Numbered from the stretch's first letter, positions 1 through 6,594 are shown. The stretch is 6,902 bases of DNA from Coriobacteriales bacterium (GCA_031286245.1 JAITUO010000091.1:1-6902); one strand, 5' to 3'. Notes: generated from the sequence alone by a model not told the origin. Translations and numbers: made by a program.

Positions 1-1
1 A

Positions 2-595
2 ATAACCATCAATGGTGGCACAATCACAGCTCTGGGTTCGATTAGCGCAGCAGGTATCGGTGGTGGTGCAGGCTATTCGCATGCCGAATCATTCGGAGAC
101 GGCGGCAATGGTGGCACAATCACCATCAATGGTGGTGTGATATACGCCCAAGGCGGAACAGGCGGTGCTGGCATTGGTGGTGGCATGGGCGGTACCGATA
201 GCAGTGTATGTGGCACCGGTGGAAGTGGCGGTACGATATCGATCAACGGCGGCACTATCGTAGCTACCGGCGGTGATGGTGCTGCAGGCATCGGCGGTGG
301 CAATGGCGGTCTTGGCCTGCTTTCGAAAATAGCTGGTAATGGCGGTTCAGGCGGTACTATCACTGTCTCAGGAGCCCATGTTTTTGCTGTCGGTGGTAAT
401 GGTGCTCCCGGTGTTGGTGGCGGTCAGGGTGGTACCGGTATCTATGGGACACATGGCTTCGGCGGTGATGGTGGTGACATCACTATCAGCGGCGGAACCT
501 TGGAAGCCACTGGTGGCAGTACTGCTGCCGGTATGGGCGGCGGCCTTGGTGGAGAAGGATTCAATGGCAGCGGCGGTGGAACCGGTGAAGGAGTA
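2..595 (+). repeat. Tandem 117-123 bp coding repeats, about five units
   Basis: In-frame tandem units start near 2 (partial), 116, 233, 356 and 476, with lengths of 117, 123 and 120 bp. Each begins with a T/D-I-T/S-I/V-N/S-G segment, continues through an A-x-GG and AAGIGGG-like core and ends in a variable Gly/Ser/Asn linker. A sixth, decayed start (FISGTLIARG) follows at about 605. The core is conserved while the linkers vary in sequence and length, as expected for a solenoid whose loops tolerate change. More units probably lie upstream of the window. Confidence 0.85.
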
Positions 596-1393
596 GAAGT
601 TACTTTCATCAGTGGTACTTTAATAGCCAGAGGGCTTTCGCAAGCCCTGCATGCGACACTCATCAATCTGCCAACCGGATACCGCCACTGGTCTAGCGAG
701 AATTATGCATATGAGCCCGTTGGCACCTCTGTAGAAATCTTCGGTGCTGGCAACGTCAGTCTTGGCATCTTGGATTTCGGTATCCCCTATCAGCCAAACG
801 AGACCGATTTGTATATCAAATTGACTGGCGAGCTGATGGCCATGGCTGCCGATGCTACGATAGAAGGTTATGTTGACGAAGCGCTGCCGTCTGACCAGTT
901 GGCCTATCTATTAATCTGCGGTGACGTGCTGGCTTATGACTTCACAGACATCATGGCTTCAGCCTGGTTTGTTGACCTGCCGGCAGGCATCACAGTTTAT
1001 GCCAGTGGGACTACAGGGGAACGTATCATCACATTAGGTTTCTCAGACGATCCGACTTACGAAGGCATCACCGTCTTTGATGTCTCAATCCCCGGATCAA
1101 TCCTCAGTCTGGCAACCGGCATTCATGTTTTAGACAATCCCCTGGCATTTTTTGATATCCATGCAGCCAGAGAAACCGATCAAGGCGGCGGAACTGACTC
1201 GGATGAAGAGACAGACCAAAATGAAGTAACTGCCCCAGACGAAGAGATTGTCAAAGGTCTTACTACTACTCCGGTGACTGGCGATAGCTTATTGCCATTC
1301 CTTGTATTCATCTTATTATCGTGTGGATCAGGACTTATACTCAATCAGGTTTCCTGGCGGCGCCAATCAAGACAGGATTACCTGCCTCATTAG
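2..1393 (+). CDS. Glycine-rich repeat surface protein with sortase-type sorting signal (5' end missing)
   Basis: The reading frame is open from the left edge, so the gene is 5'-truncated: 463 residues are visible and the signal peptide is outside the window. A GTG at 137 lies inside a repeat and is not a credible start. Residues 1-198 are about five copies of a 39-41 residue unit of the form TITINGG-x-ATGG-x-AAGIGGG-x-GG, resembling the beta-solenoid-like Gly-rich repeats of Clostridia surface proteins. A non-repeat region of about 190 residues follows with no family I recognise, then an acidic Asp/Glu/Thr-rich spacer (roughly residues 391-417). The C-terminus reads as a cell-wall sorting signal: TPVTG at about 423-427, a hydrophobic stretch, then a basic WRRQSR tail. 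TPVTG departs from LPXTG at the first position, so the matching sortase class is uncertain. The likely role is as a wall-anchored adhesin or structural protein, which is inference. A strong terminator lies 57 bases after the stop. Confidence 0.85.
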   Translation: MTINGGTITALGSISAAGIGGGAGYSHAESFGDGGNGGTITINGGVIYAQGGTGGAGIGGGMGGTDSSVCGTGGSGGTISINGGTIVATGGDGAAGIGGGNGGLGLLSKIAGNGGSGGTITVSGAHVFAVGGNGAPGVGGGQGGTGIYGTHGFGGDGGDITISGGTLEATGGSTAAGMGGGLGGEGFNGSGGGTGEGVEVTFISGTLIARGLSQALHATLINLPTGYRHWSSENYAYEPVGTSVEIFGAGNVSLGILDFGIPYQPNETDLYIKLTGELMAMAADATIEGYVDEALPSDQLAYLLICGDVLAYDFTDIMASAWFVDLPAGITVYASGTTGERIITLGFSDDPTYEGITVFDVSIPGSILSLATGIHVLDNPLAFFDIHAARETDQGGGTDSDEETDQNEVTAPDEEIVKGLTTTPVTGDSLLPFLVFILLSCGSGLILNQVSWRRQSRQDYLPH

Positions 1394-1449
1394 TTAAAGA
1401 GATTCACATAGATAGTGCTGGCCGGTTCATCCCTGAGTTGACTAGTGCG

Positions 1450-1493
1450 AGCCACATCCAACTGAACAGAGGCAGTTGGATGTGGCTTTTATT
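1450..1493 (+). terminator. Intrinsic terminator of the repeat surface protein gene
   Basis: A perfect 15-bp stem pairs AGCCACATCCAACTG (1450-1464) with CAGTTGGATGTGGCT (1473-1487) around the 8-base loop AACAGAGG. A short T tract, interrupted by one A, follows at once. The hairpin sits 57 bases after the stop at 1393 and there is no other plausible end for that transcript. The opposite strand has no T tract after the stem, so it should act mainly on the + strand. Confidence 0.9.
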
Positions 1494-1522
1494 AAAGAGG
1501 ATGATTGCCGAAGGCAATCATC
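1494..1522 (-). terminator. Possible terminator of the ATPase gene
   Basis: A perfect 10-bp hairpin (GATGATTGCC at 1500-1509, three-base loop, GGCAATCATC at 1513-1522) lies 35 bases beyond the ATPase stop. Read on the minus strand it is followed by CTCTTT, a poor T tract. Its place between two convergent genes supports a terminator role, but it is much weaker than the neighbouring hairpin. Confidence 0.5.
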
Positions 1523-1557
1523 GCAAAATGAGGCTTTATGGTTTTCTCCCTAAAAAA

Positions 1558-2772
1558 TCAAAACGACTCAGTAAGTAAAAAATCAATGATGTTCTTGTGT
1601 CGAATACCATCGCGACTAAAGTCGATTCTGTCCATTGAAACCACATATTTCGGGTAATTATCGGCGATCTCATAATAGATGTTGAACTCGCGATCGACGG
1701 TTTCTCGGCTAGCCAGAAGATAGCAAACCTGAACATACAATAACTCGTCCCGCCGCCTGCAGACAAAGTCGATTTCTTTGTTTCCGATGCGTCCGATCGA
1801 GACCAGATAGCCGCGTCGGAGGAGTTCTTGGCAGACGATGTTTTCCAACACCAATTCGATGTCTTGCTGATTGCTGCCAAGTACGGCTTGTCGTAGCCCA
1901 TGGTCGGCTACATAGTACTTCTCATTGATTAGGAGTTGCTTTTTTCCCGGCACATCATGTTGTTTGACTTTGTTGAACAGATAAACTTCTACACAAGCTT
2001 TTATATAGCTTAACACCGTTTCTAATGCGACTGTACGCTTTTCGTTTTTGAAATACTTGACGATGCTGTTGGCTGAAAAAACCTTACCCATGTTTGCTAA
2101 GAGGTAGTTGATGATGCGTTCTAGTAAATCGACATCTCTGATCCGGTTACGTTTTATGATGTCTTTTATCACCGTGGATGTATAAATATCCCGCAAGTAT
2201 AGTCTTACATCTGCCTCGCTAAACCCGTTATTGGTTAGAAAAGGCATACCGCCTTGATTCAAATACCGTTGGAATAGCACCTCATCAGTTATTCCAGGAG
2301 TCTTCTCTTTGAAAGCAATACAGAACTCATCGAACGAGAATGGGTACATACGAATTTCGATGTATCGACCAGCTAAAAGTGATGAATACTCTCCTGTCAG
2401 CATCTTTGCATTCGAACCGGTGATATAGATGTCAACATCACTATTCACACGTAATGAGTTGATACAGGCTTCCCAACCTTCGACCTCTTGGATCTCGTCC
2501 AGAAAGAGGTAAGCTCTTCCTTTGATTGCTTTGATCTTTGACAATAAGTGGTCATGCAGTACATGAGCGTCTCGGAGTTCATACAGGTTCATGTCTTCAA
2601 AGTTATACGTAAGCAACTGGTGCTGGCTTGCACCATGTTTTAAAATTTCCTGCTGGATCAATTCGAGGAAAACAGACTTGCCGCTTCTGCGTAATCCAGT
2701 GATAGCTTTAACAAGCTCTGGTTGATCAATGAATCCCCGGATCCTTTTCATGTATGTTTCTCGTTCTATCAT
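1558..2772 (-). CDS. AAA-family ATPase with DUF4143 C-terminal domain
   Basis: This 404-residue protein has the normal length and layout of the AAA_14/DUF4143 ATPases. The start MIERETYMKRI matches the usual start of the family and is preceded by AGGGG (2783-2787) ten bases upstream. Visible motifs are Walker A GLRRSGKS (26-33), Walker B YLFLDEIQ (88-95, Asp92 and Glu93), a sensor-like ITGSNAKML (117-125) and the family segment LLAGRY...PFSFDEF (132-150). Residues about 213-273 read as a winged helix. The C-terminal part has the restriction-endonuclease-like LENIV...KEIDFV...YVQV pattern (Asp335, Gln348), but the Lys of a classical E/Q-x-K motif is replaced by Cys350, so nuclease activity is doubtful. 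The cellular role of this family is not established, and none is assigned here. The gene is monocistronic, convergent with the surface-protein gene and divergent from the acylation operon. A palindromic repeat array lies directly upstream. Confidence 0.93.
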   Translation of the reverse strand: MIERETYMKRIRGFIDQPELVKAITGLRRSGKSVFLELIQQEILKHGASQHQLLTYNFEDMNLYELRDAHVLHDHLLSKIKAIKGRAYLFLDEIQEVEGWEACINSLRVNSDVDIYITGSNAKMLTGEYSSLLAGRYIEIRMYPFSFDEFCIAFKEKTPGITDEVLFQRYLNQGGMPFLTNNGFSEADVRLYLRDIYTSTVIKDIIKRNRIRDVDLLERIINYLLANMGKVFSANSIVKYFKNEKRTVALETVLSYIKACVEVYLFNKVKQHDVPGKKQLLINEKYYVADHGLRQAVLGSNQQDIELVLENIVCQELLRRGYLVSIGRIGNKEIDFVCRRRDELLYVQVCYLLASRETVDREFNIYYEIADNYPKYVVSMDRIDFSRDGIRHKNIIDFLLTESF

Positions 2773-2809
2773 GCTTGCGATACCCCTATTAGTTTTTTGC
2801 TGATTCTCT

Positions 2810-2909
2810 GCTAGCTATTATAACTGAACCATTTAGGTTTTCGTAGATATTGTTCAGTTATAACTGAACTTGTTCAGTTATCGCAGACTTTGTTCAGATA
2901 TAACTGAAC
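2810..2909. promoter_or_regulatory. Operator-like array: five 20-bp units on the palindrome GTTCAGTTATAACTGAAC
   Basis: Three elements anchor the array: a perfect 18-bp palindrome at 2852-2869, a one-mismatch copy at 2892-2909, and a left half-site GTTCAGTTAT at 2872-2881. A right half-site ATAACTGAAC lies at 2820-2829. All sit on one 20-bp register (units 2810, 2830, 2850, 2870, 2890), so their centres are 20 bp apart, close to two helical turns, on about the same DNA face. Units 1, 3 and 5 carry the ATAACTGAAC arm; units 2 and 4 share a TCG-T/C-AGA segment instead. Blocks 2830-2869 and 2870-2909 match at 30 of 40 positions. The array starts over the ATPase -10 box and extends upstream of it. 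I infer a cooperative protein-binding site controlling the ATPase gene, with the ATPase's own winged helix as a candidate binder. Confidence 0.75.
2817..2822 (-). promoter_or_regulatory. -10 box of the ATPase promoter
   Basis: A consensus TATAAT on the minus strand lies 44 bases upstream of the ATPase start codon, which predicts a leader of roughly 35-40 bases containing the AGGGG ribosome binding site. At 17 bp spacing the -35 position reads TACGAA, a poor match to TTGACA, and there is no extended -10 TG. A good -10 without a -35 is typical of a promoter that depends on an activator. The box overlaps the nearest operator half-site, which would also suit repression. Confidence 0.55.
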
Positions 2910-3028
2910 GCTGCTGGACAGACAAACAATCGCTACAAAGCATTTCTGTATCGATCTACTGAAGATGCAACTAGCGCTGGGCGTGCTGCGGAGGCGAAGA
3001 TCGCTGGGCGAAAAGGAAGCTTTATGAC
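2910..3028. other. Unassigned segment between the operator array and an orphan terminator
   Basis: No convincing gene is seen. A frame of about 39 codons (2908-3027, ending in LGEKEAL and TGA) finishes two bases before the terminator hairpin at 3029, but it has no clear start or ribosome binding site and matches nothing I recognise. It could be the remnant of a deleted gene's 3' end, a small RNA ending at the terminator, or the leader of the downstream operon. The sequence GCGCTGG at 2974-2980 repeats part of the left terminator arm and could pair with its right arm. Confidence 0.3.
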
Positions 3029-3060
3029 AAATGGCGCTGGTCACCAGCGCCATTTTCTAT
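3029..3060 (+). terminator. Strong intrinsic terminator with no obvious gene upstream
   Basis: A perfect 12-bp stem, AAATGGCGCTGG (3029-3040) with CCAGCGCCATTT (3044-3055), closes on the three-base loop TCA and is followed by TCTATT. The stem is GC-rich at the top with a T-rich 3' side, as in a factor-independent terminator. On the + strand nothing clearly coding precedes it, because the ATPase gene runs the other way. It isolates the acylation operon from upstream transcription. Confidence 0.8.
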
Positions 3061-3123
3061 TAATAATTCTACCGATCCGAGCGAATGTGTTAGGATAACA
3101 GCATGCCAGGATGACACTATTAA

Positions 3124-3150
3124 TTGATTATCCGCCTGGTGTTTTATATC
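3124..3150 (+). promoter_or_regulatory. Weak candidate promoter of the lipoprotein/MBOAT/DHHW operon
   Basis: TTGATT (3124-3129) and TATATC (3145-3150) are separated by 15 bp, shorter than the optimum of about 17. They lie after the orphan terminator and about 87 bases before the lipoprotein start. This is the best pair I see in the 3061-3236 leader, but neither box nor spacing is ideal. A G6 run follows at 3157-3162. Confidence 0.25.
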
Positions 3151-3236
3151 GAAAGCGGGGGGTAACAAAAACGGCTGATCCTACCGACCAATCCAAAAAC
3201 CGCCCTGATCTCAATCTATCTTAGAAAGGCTGATTA

Positions 3237-3815
3237 ATGAAAAAACTTGTAGAGAAAAACGCATTTCGAAAATTGTTTCTCGTTCCGCTGGTCTTGGCTT
3301 TATCCGTGAGCTCCTTATGTATCACCTTGGCAGGTTGTTCTACCGCCAAAGAAACCCTGGAAGGAACAACCACCGATCTTCTCCCCCAATTGAATGAAAA
3401 GACGCTGAGCCATCTGACTGGTGGAGATGCGCTTTACATGACATTTGATGATGCGCTGACCGTTGACAACTGCCTTTCGCTGGCGGGGTTGACACCTGAT
3501 GAGTTCGGAAAGTATGTCGAAGATGCCACTGTCTCGCAGGCAGCAATCATGTCGATCGCCCATCAAGTTGTGCTGATTAAGTGCAATAGCAGCGCAGATG
3601 CACAGACAGTCAAAGGTTTGATCGCCGATGGTTTTGACACCAACCGATGGATCTGTGTGTTTCCCGAACGCTGCCTCGTGCAGGAATCAGGTAGCTATGT
3701 GCTGTTCGTGGCTTCAACAAAAGCGATGACTGAGGCATATCAAGCCGGCTTCTCTGATTTGGCAGACAGCAATGTGGGCACCGCAGATGTCTTTTTTGTC
3801 TTTGCTACCGAATAG
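3237..3815 (+). CDS. DUF4358-type lipoprotein
   Basis: This 192-residue protein starts at an ATG with a good ribosome binding site (AGAAAGG at 3223-3229, spacing 7). The N-terminus is a lipoprotein signal: basic MKK...RK, a hydrophobic core and the lipobox LAGC with the acylated Cys at residue 34, so it should be anchored on the outer face of the membrane. Residues about 60-190 fit the DUF4358 pattern: an AAIMSIAHQVVLIKC strand, a middle segment expected to be helical, a VFPERCLVQESGSYVLFVAS segment near 141-160, and a short hydrophobic end. DUF4358 has no established function. It is known to me as a companion of MBOAT and DHHW genes in Clostridia, the same arrangement as here. I infer an accessory role in surface-polymer acylation. 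The 106-base gap to the MBOAT gene holds no clear terminator, so co-transcription is likely. The family call rests on pattern and context, not on an invariant catalytic motif. Confidence 0.75.
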   Translation: MKKLVEKNAFRKLFLVPLVLALSVSSLCITLAGCSTAKETLEGTTTDLLPQLNEKTLSHLTGGDALYMTFDDALTVDNCLSLAGLTPDEFGKYVEDATVSQAAIMSIAHQVVLIKCNSSADAQTVKGLIADGFDTNRWICVFPERCLVQESGSYVLFVASTKAMTEAYQAGFSDLADSNVGTADVFFVFATE

Positions 3816-3921
3816 ATTCTGGGCCAGGCTGGGTAACGGTTTTATCCACATGAATAACCAAATACTGTTGATGGTCCTTGAATGCAACAACGGCTGACTG
3901 GCTACTTGGTTTTGGATTGAC

Positions 3922-5391
3922 GTGCTGTTTTCCAGCATAACTTTTTTGTATTGGTTTCTGCCGCTGGTCGTGGTGCTGTATTTCATCATTCCGCGACCGG
4001 GCGGGTCGTTGCTCTGGCGCAATTTACTGCTTTTTATAGCCAGTATTGTTTTTTATGCTTTGGTAGAACCGCTTTTTGTGCTGGTTATGCTGAGCCAGAC
4101 AATACTGGGTTGGTTTTTTTGTTTGCTGATCGACCGTTGGCGTGGTAAACCAGCTGGTCGGCCAATCTTTATCGTCTCGTTAGTCGTAGTGCTATCGGCT
4201 CTGCTATTTTTCAAGTATTCCGACTTTTTTATCCAGAATTTGAATCTTCTTTTGCATAGCCAATTCGCCTTGCTGGCTTTGGCTTTGCCGCTGGGCATCA
4301 GTTTTTATACTTTCCAGATCCTGAGTTACCTGATCGACCTTTACAACGGCAAGGTCAGCCTGCAGAAGAATCTATTGCTTTTTGCGACTTACGTGACTCT
4401 GTTTGCTCAGTTGATCGCCGGTCCGATTGTGCGTTATTCGGTGGTGGAAGAGCAATTGACCAGTCGTGCGCATAGCTTGGATGGATTTGTCAGGGGCTTT
4501 CGTCGCTTTACGATTGGCTTGGGCAAGAAGGTGTTGATAGCCAACACTCTGGGACAACTGGTGGAGCTGGCGCGATCGGAGATCCATCTGGGGGCGAGTG
4601 GGGCCGGCCTACCCGTTGGCCACTTAGGCGAGCAGAGCGTCCTATTCGCCCTGCTTTTTTTAGTCGCCTTCACCTTGCAAATTTACTTCGATTTCAGTGG
4701 TTACAGCGACATGGCAATCGGCCTCGGCTTGGCGTTCGGTTTCAAGTTCCCTGAAAACTTCAATTACCCCTTGATATCCAAAAACCTGACAGAATTCTGG
4801 CGGCGCTGGCACATGACAATGTCGTACTGGTTCCGCGACTATGTTTACATCCCTCTAGGCGGCAGTCGGGTCAGCCCACCGCGCCACTTCATAAACATCT
4901 TCGTCGTCTGGATGGTCACCGGCTTTTGGCATGGAGCTGGCTGGAACTTCATTTTGTGGGGCCTGTACATGGCTGTTTTTTTACTTGTGGAGAAGTACTT
5001 GGTCGGTCGTTTGCTTGGGCGTTTGCCAGGTTTCGTTTCGCATATCTACCTGTTGGTGTTACTGATGCTGAGCTGGATTTTGTTTGAGTCAGCGAATCTG
5101 ACTGAAGCTCAGGAGTTGTTGTTTGCCCTGGTCGGACAAGGCTCTGCTGGCCTGGCTGGCACAGCATCAATCTATTATCTGCAAAGCTACCTGCTGGTGA
5201 TGGTGATTGCGGCGATTGGTTGTACACCGCTACCTGCCCGGGCAGTGGTTTGGATTGTGGATAAAAGCAGGCGAGTCGGCCAATGTCTGATGGCGGTGCT
5301 GGAGTCAGCCTATCTAGGATGCCTGTTGATCGTCGTCACGGCTTTTTTGGTGGATGGATCGTTTAATCCATTCATCTATTTCCGGTTCTAG
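3922..5391 (+). CDS. MBOAT-family membrane-bound O-acyltransferase (AlgI/DltB/PatA-like)
   Basis: This 489-residue polytopic membrane protein probably carries an acyl group, usually acetyl, across the membrane for O-acylation of an extracytoplasmic polymer. The start is GTG, chosen because MLFSSITFLYWFLPLVVVLYFIIP is the family's conserved N-terminus; the ribosome binding site before it is poor. Diagnostic segments are PLGISFYTFQ (123-132), GPIVRY (167-172), QIYFDFSGYSDMAIGLG (253-269), FWRRWHMTMS (292-301), RDYVYIPLGG (305-314) and GFWHGAGWNF (334-343). His337 in the last motif matches the conserved active-site His of the superfamily, and His297 is the second conserved His. The C-terminus FNPFIYFRF is also typical. 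Length and motif order are normal, with no sign of damage. The DHHW gene begins 15 bases after the stop, strongly suggesting one transcript. Substrate and acyl group cannot be read from the sequence. Confidence 0.95.
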   Translation: MLFSSITFLYWFLPLVVVLYFIIPRPGGSLLWRNLLLFIASIVFYALVEPLFVLVMLSQTILGWFFCLLIDRWRGKPAGRPIFIVSLVVVLSALLFFKYSDFFIQNLNLLLHSQFALLALALPLGISFYTFQILSYLIDLYNGKVSLQKNLLLFATYVTLFAQLIAGPIVRYSVVEEQLTSRAHSLDGFVRGFRRFTIGLGKKVLIANTLGQLVELARSEIHLGASGAGLPVGHLGEQSVLFALLFLVAFTLQIYFDFSGYSDMAIGLGLAFGFKFPENFNYPLISKNLTEFWRRWHMTMSYWFRDYVYIPLGGSRVSPPRHFINIFVVWMVTGFWHGAGWNFILWGLYMAVFLLVEKYLVGRLLGRLPGFVSHIYLLVLLMLSWILFESANLTEAQELLFALVGQGSAGLAGTASIYYLQSYLLVMVIAAIGCTPLPARAVVWIVDKSRRVGQCLMAVLESAYLGCLLIVVTAFLVDGSFNPFIYFRF

Positions 5392-5406
5392 AAGGTTTTG
5401 GACTGC

Positions 5407-6576
5407 ATGAAGCACGATAAAAAGACAGACTCAGTCACAGCAAAACCCCTGCCAGATCTACGCATTTGGCTAAATCTCTTAGTCTTCATACTGATCATCG
5501 GTGGACTGGGCCTGACCAACATCATAGCTCCCAATCCGGATGTACTGGTCAGTGAACGCCGGCAACCTGCCCAGTTGCCTGCTCTCTCATTGGATACTGT
5601 CCTCAATTCACGTTTCATGAATAGCTTTGAAAACTATACTGCCGATAATTTCATCTTCCGCGAACAACTCCGAACTATCCGCTCTGTCATGGTTTTGCAA
5701 GCTCTGCATATGAGTGACAAGGACGGCTTGTATATCGGTGCTGCGGGAGCTGGTAAAATCACCCCGATCAATGCGACCGGACTGCTGGCATGGGCTTCAC
5801 TGATGGAACAACTGCAGCAAGACCTGGCAACCCAGTCCGCTAATCTATCTTTTTACTACGCTATCATCCCGGATAAAAGCCTCTACGATGAGCGTGCCCT
5901 ACCCGGATACGACCCCGACCTGGCGGCTGACATGTTGTCTGGAAGGCTTCCCGGCATTACCGCAATCGACCTCACAGATGCCATGATTGCCTCCGATTAT
6001 TACCGCACCGACCTGCACTGGGATCAGGCTCAACTAGGCCAGCGACCGGGCGATGTCGTCGATGTGATAACCACCAGCCTTGGCTGCCAGAACCGCCAGA
6101 CAGCCGATTACACGGTGCATGATGCTGGCGAATTCACAGGGGTTTATCCCGGCCAATTAGCTCTTAACCTACCAGCGGATCGACTGCGGTATCTGAACAG
6201 TCCCTTCATCGACAAAATGGTGGCCCACTACCTTGACCCCAGGACTGGGGAGTTTGTCGAAGGCCCAGTCTACGATCTCGCAGCTGGAGCTGGGCGCGAC
6301 GGTTATGATTTGTTCTTGCGCGGTGCGCAGCCGCTTGTGATTGTGGAGAATACCGTGGCGCAATCTGATCGCGAACTCTACATCTTCCGGGACTCCTATA
6401 CCTCCAGCTTGGCGCCGCTATTGGCTACTGAGTATGCTCGTGTGACTTTGATCGATCTGAGGTACATCGACTACCGGGTATTGCCGCAATACGTCAGCTT
6501 TACCTCGGATTCCGATGTTCTTTTTTTGTATGGCTCGCAGATATTGAATGATCCTTCGGTGCTGTTGATCAGGTAG
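5407..6576 (+). CDS. DHHW-family protein, probable SGNH-like O-acyltransferase partner of the MBOAT
   Basis: The start is set at ATG 5407 (389 residues). AGAAGG at 5390-5395 is 11 bases before it, whereas the in-frame TTG at 5398 is too close to that site. Residues 1-20 are charged and probably cytoplasmic, 20-41 form one membrane helix, and the rest should be extracytoplasmic. SERRQPAQLPALS (49-61) and YTADNFIFREQLRTIRS (77-93) match the N-terminal segments of DHHW and AlgJ/AlgX-like proteins. The signature is YYRTDLHW (198-205): the family's D-H-H-W appears as D-L-H-W, keeping Asp202 and His204, the pair expected to act in catalysis. The nucleophile candidate is Ser330 in YIFRDSYTSSL, followed by the typical VTLIDLRYID. 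The protein probably places acyl groups delivered by the MBOAT onto a surface glycan, as AlgJ/AlgX or PatB do. It is the last gene of the operon. Activity and glycan are inferred. Confidence 0.88.
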   Translation: MKHDKKTDSVTAKPLPDLRIWLNLLVFILIIGGLGLTNIIAPNPDVLVSERRQPAQLPALSLDTVLNSRFMNSFENYTADNFIFREQLRTIRSVMVLQALHMSDKDGLYIGAAGAGKITPINATGLLAWASLMEQLQQDLATQSANLSFYYAIIPDKSLYDERALPGYDPDLAADMLSGRLPGITAIDLTDAMIASDYYRTDLHWDQAQLGQRPGDVVDVITTSLGCQNRQTADYTVHDAGEFTGVYPGQLALNLPADRLRYLNSPFIDKMVAHYLDPRTGEFVEGPVYDLAAGAGRDGYDLFLRGAQPLVIVENTVAQSDRELYIFRDSYTSSLAPLLATEYARVTLIDLRYIDYRVLPQYVSFTSDSDVLFLYGSQILNDPSVLLIR

Positions 6577-6594
6577 CTTGTTACTCTGTATCAG

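Noticed and set aside
137..139. GTG as the true start of the repeat protein
   Set aside because: The same frame is open to the left edge and encodes the same repeat unit there, so the gene begins outside the window.
73..363. Minus-strand proline-rich frame (and a similar one at 442-666)
   Set aside because: This is the exact antisense of GGT/GGC glycine codons in the repeat gene, which read as Pro on the other strand. It has no ribosome binding site and no family features.
1558..2772. ATPase plus neighbours as an anti-phage defence system
   Set aside because: The ATPase stands alone on its strand with no effector partner, and the adjacent genes are surface-related. The sequence gives no support beyond the family's nuclease-like fold, which appears to lack a key residue.
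2850..2909. Could the 20-bp repeats be a small CRISPR array?
   Set aside because: The units abut without unique spacers, the repeat is palindromic and shorter than usual, and no cas gene is nearby. An operator array explains it better.
3851..3898. Fifteen-codon frame MNNQILLMVLECNNG between the lipoprotein and MBOAT genes
   Set aside because: No ribosome binding site precedes it and such short frames are common by chance. A leader-peptide role has no supporting hairpin.
5398..5406. Upstream TTG start for the DHHW protein
   Set aside because: The AGAAGG site ends only two bases before this TTG, too close for initiation; the ATG at 5407 has workable spacing and begins the normal charged N-terminus.
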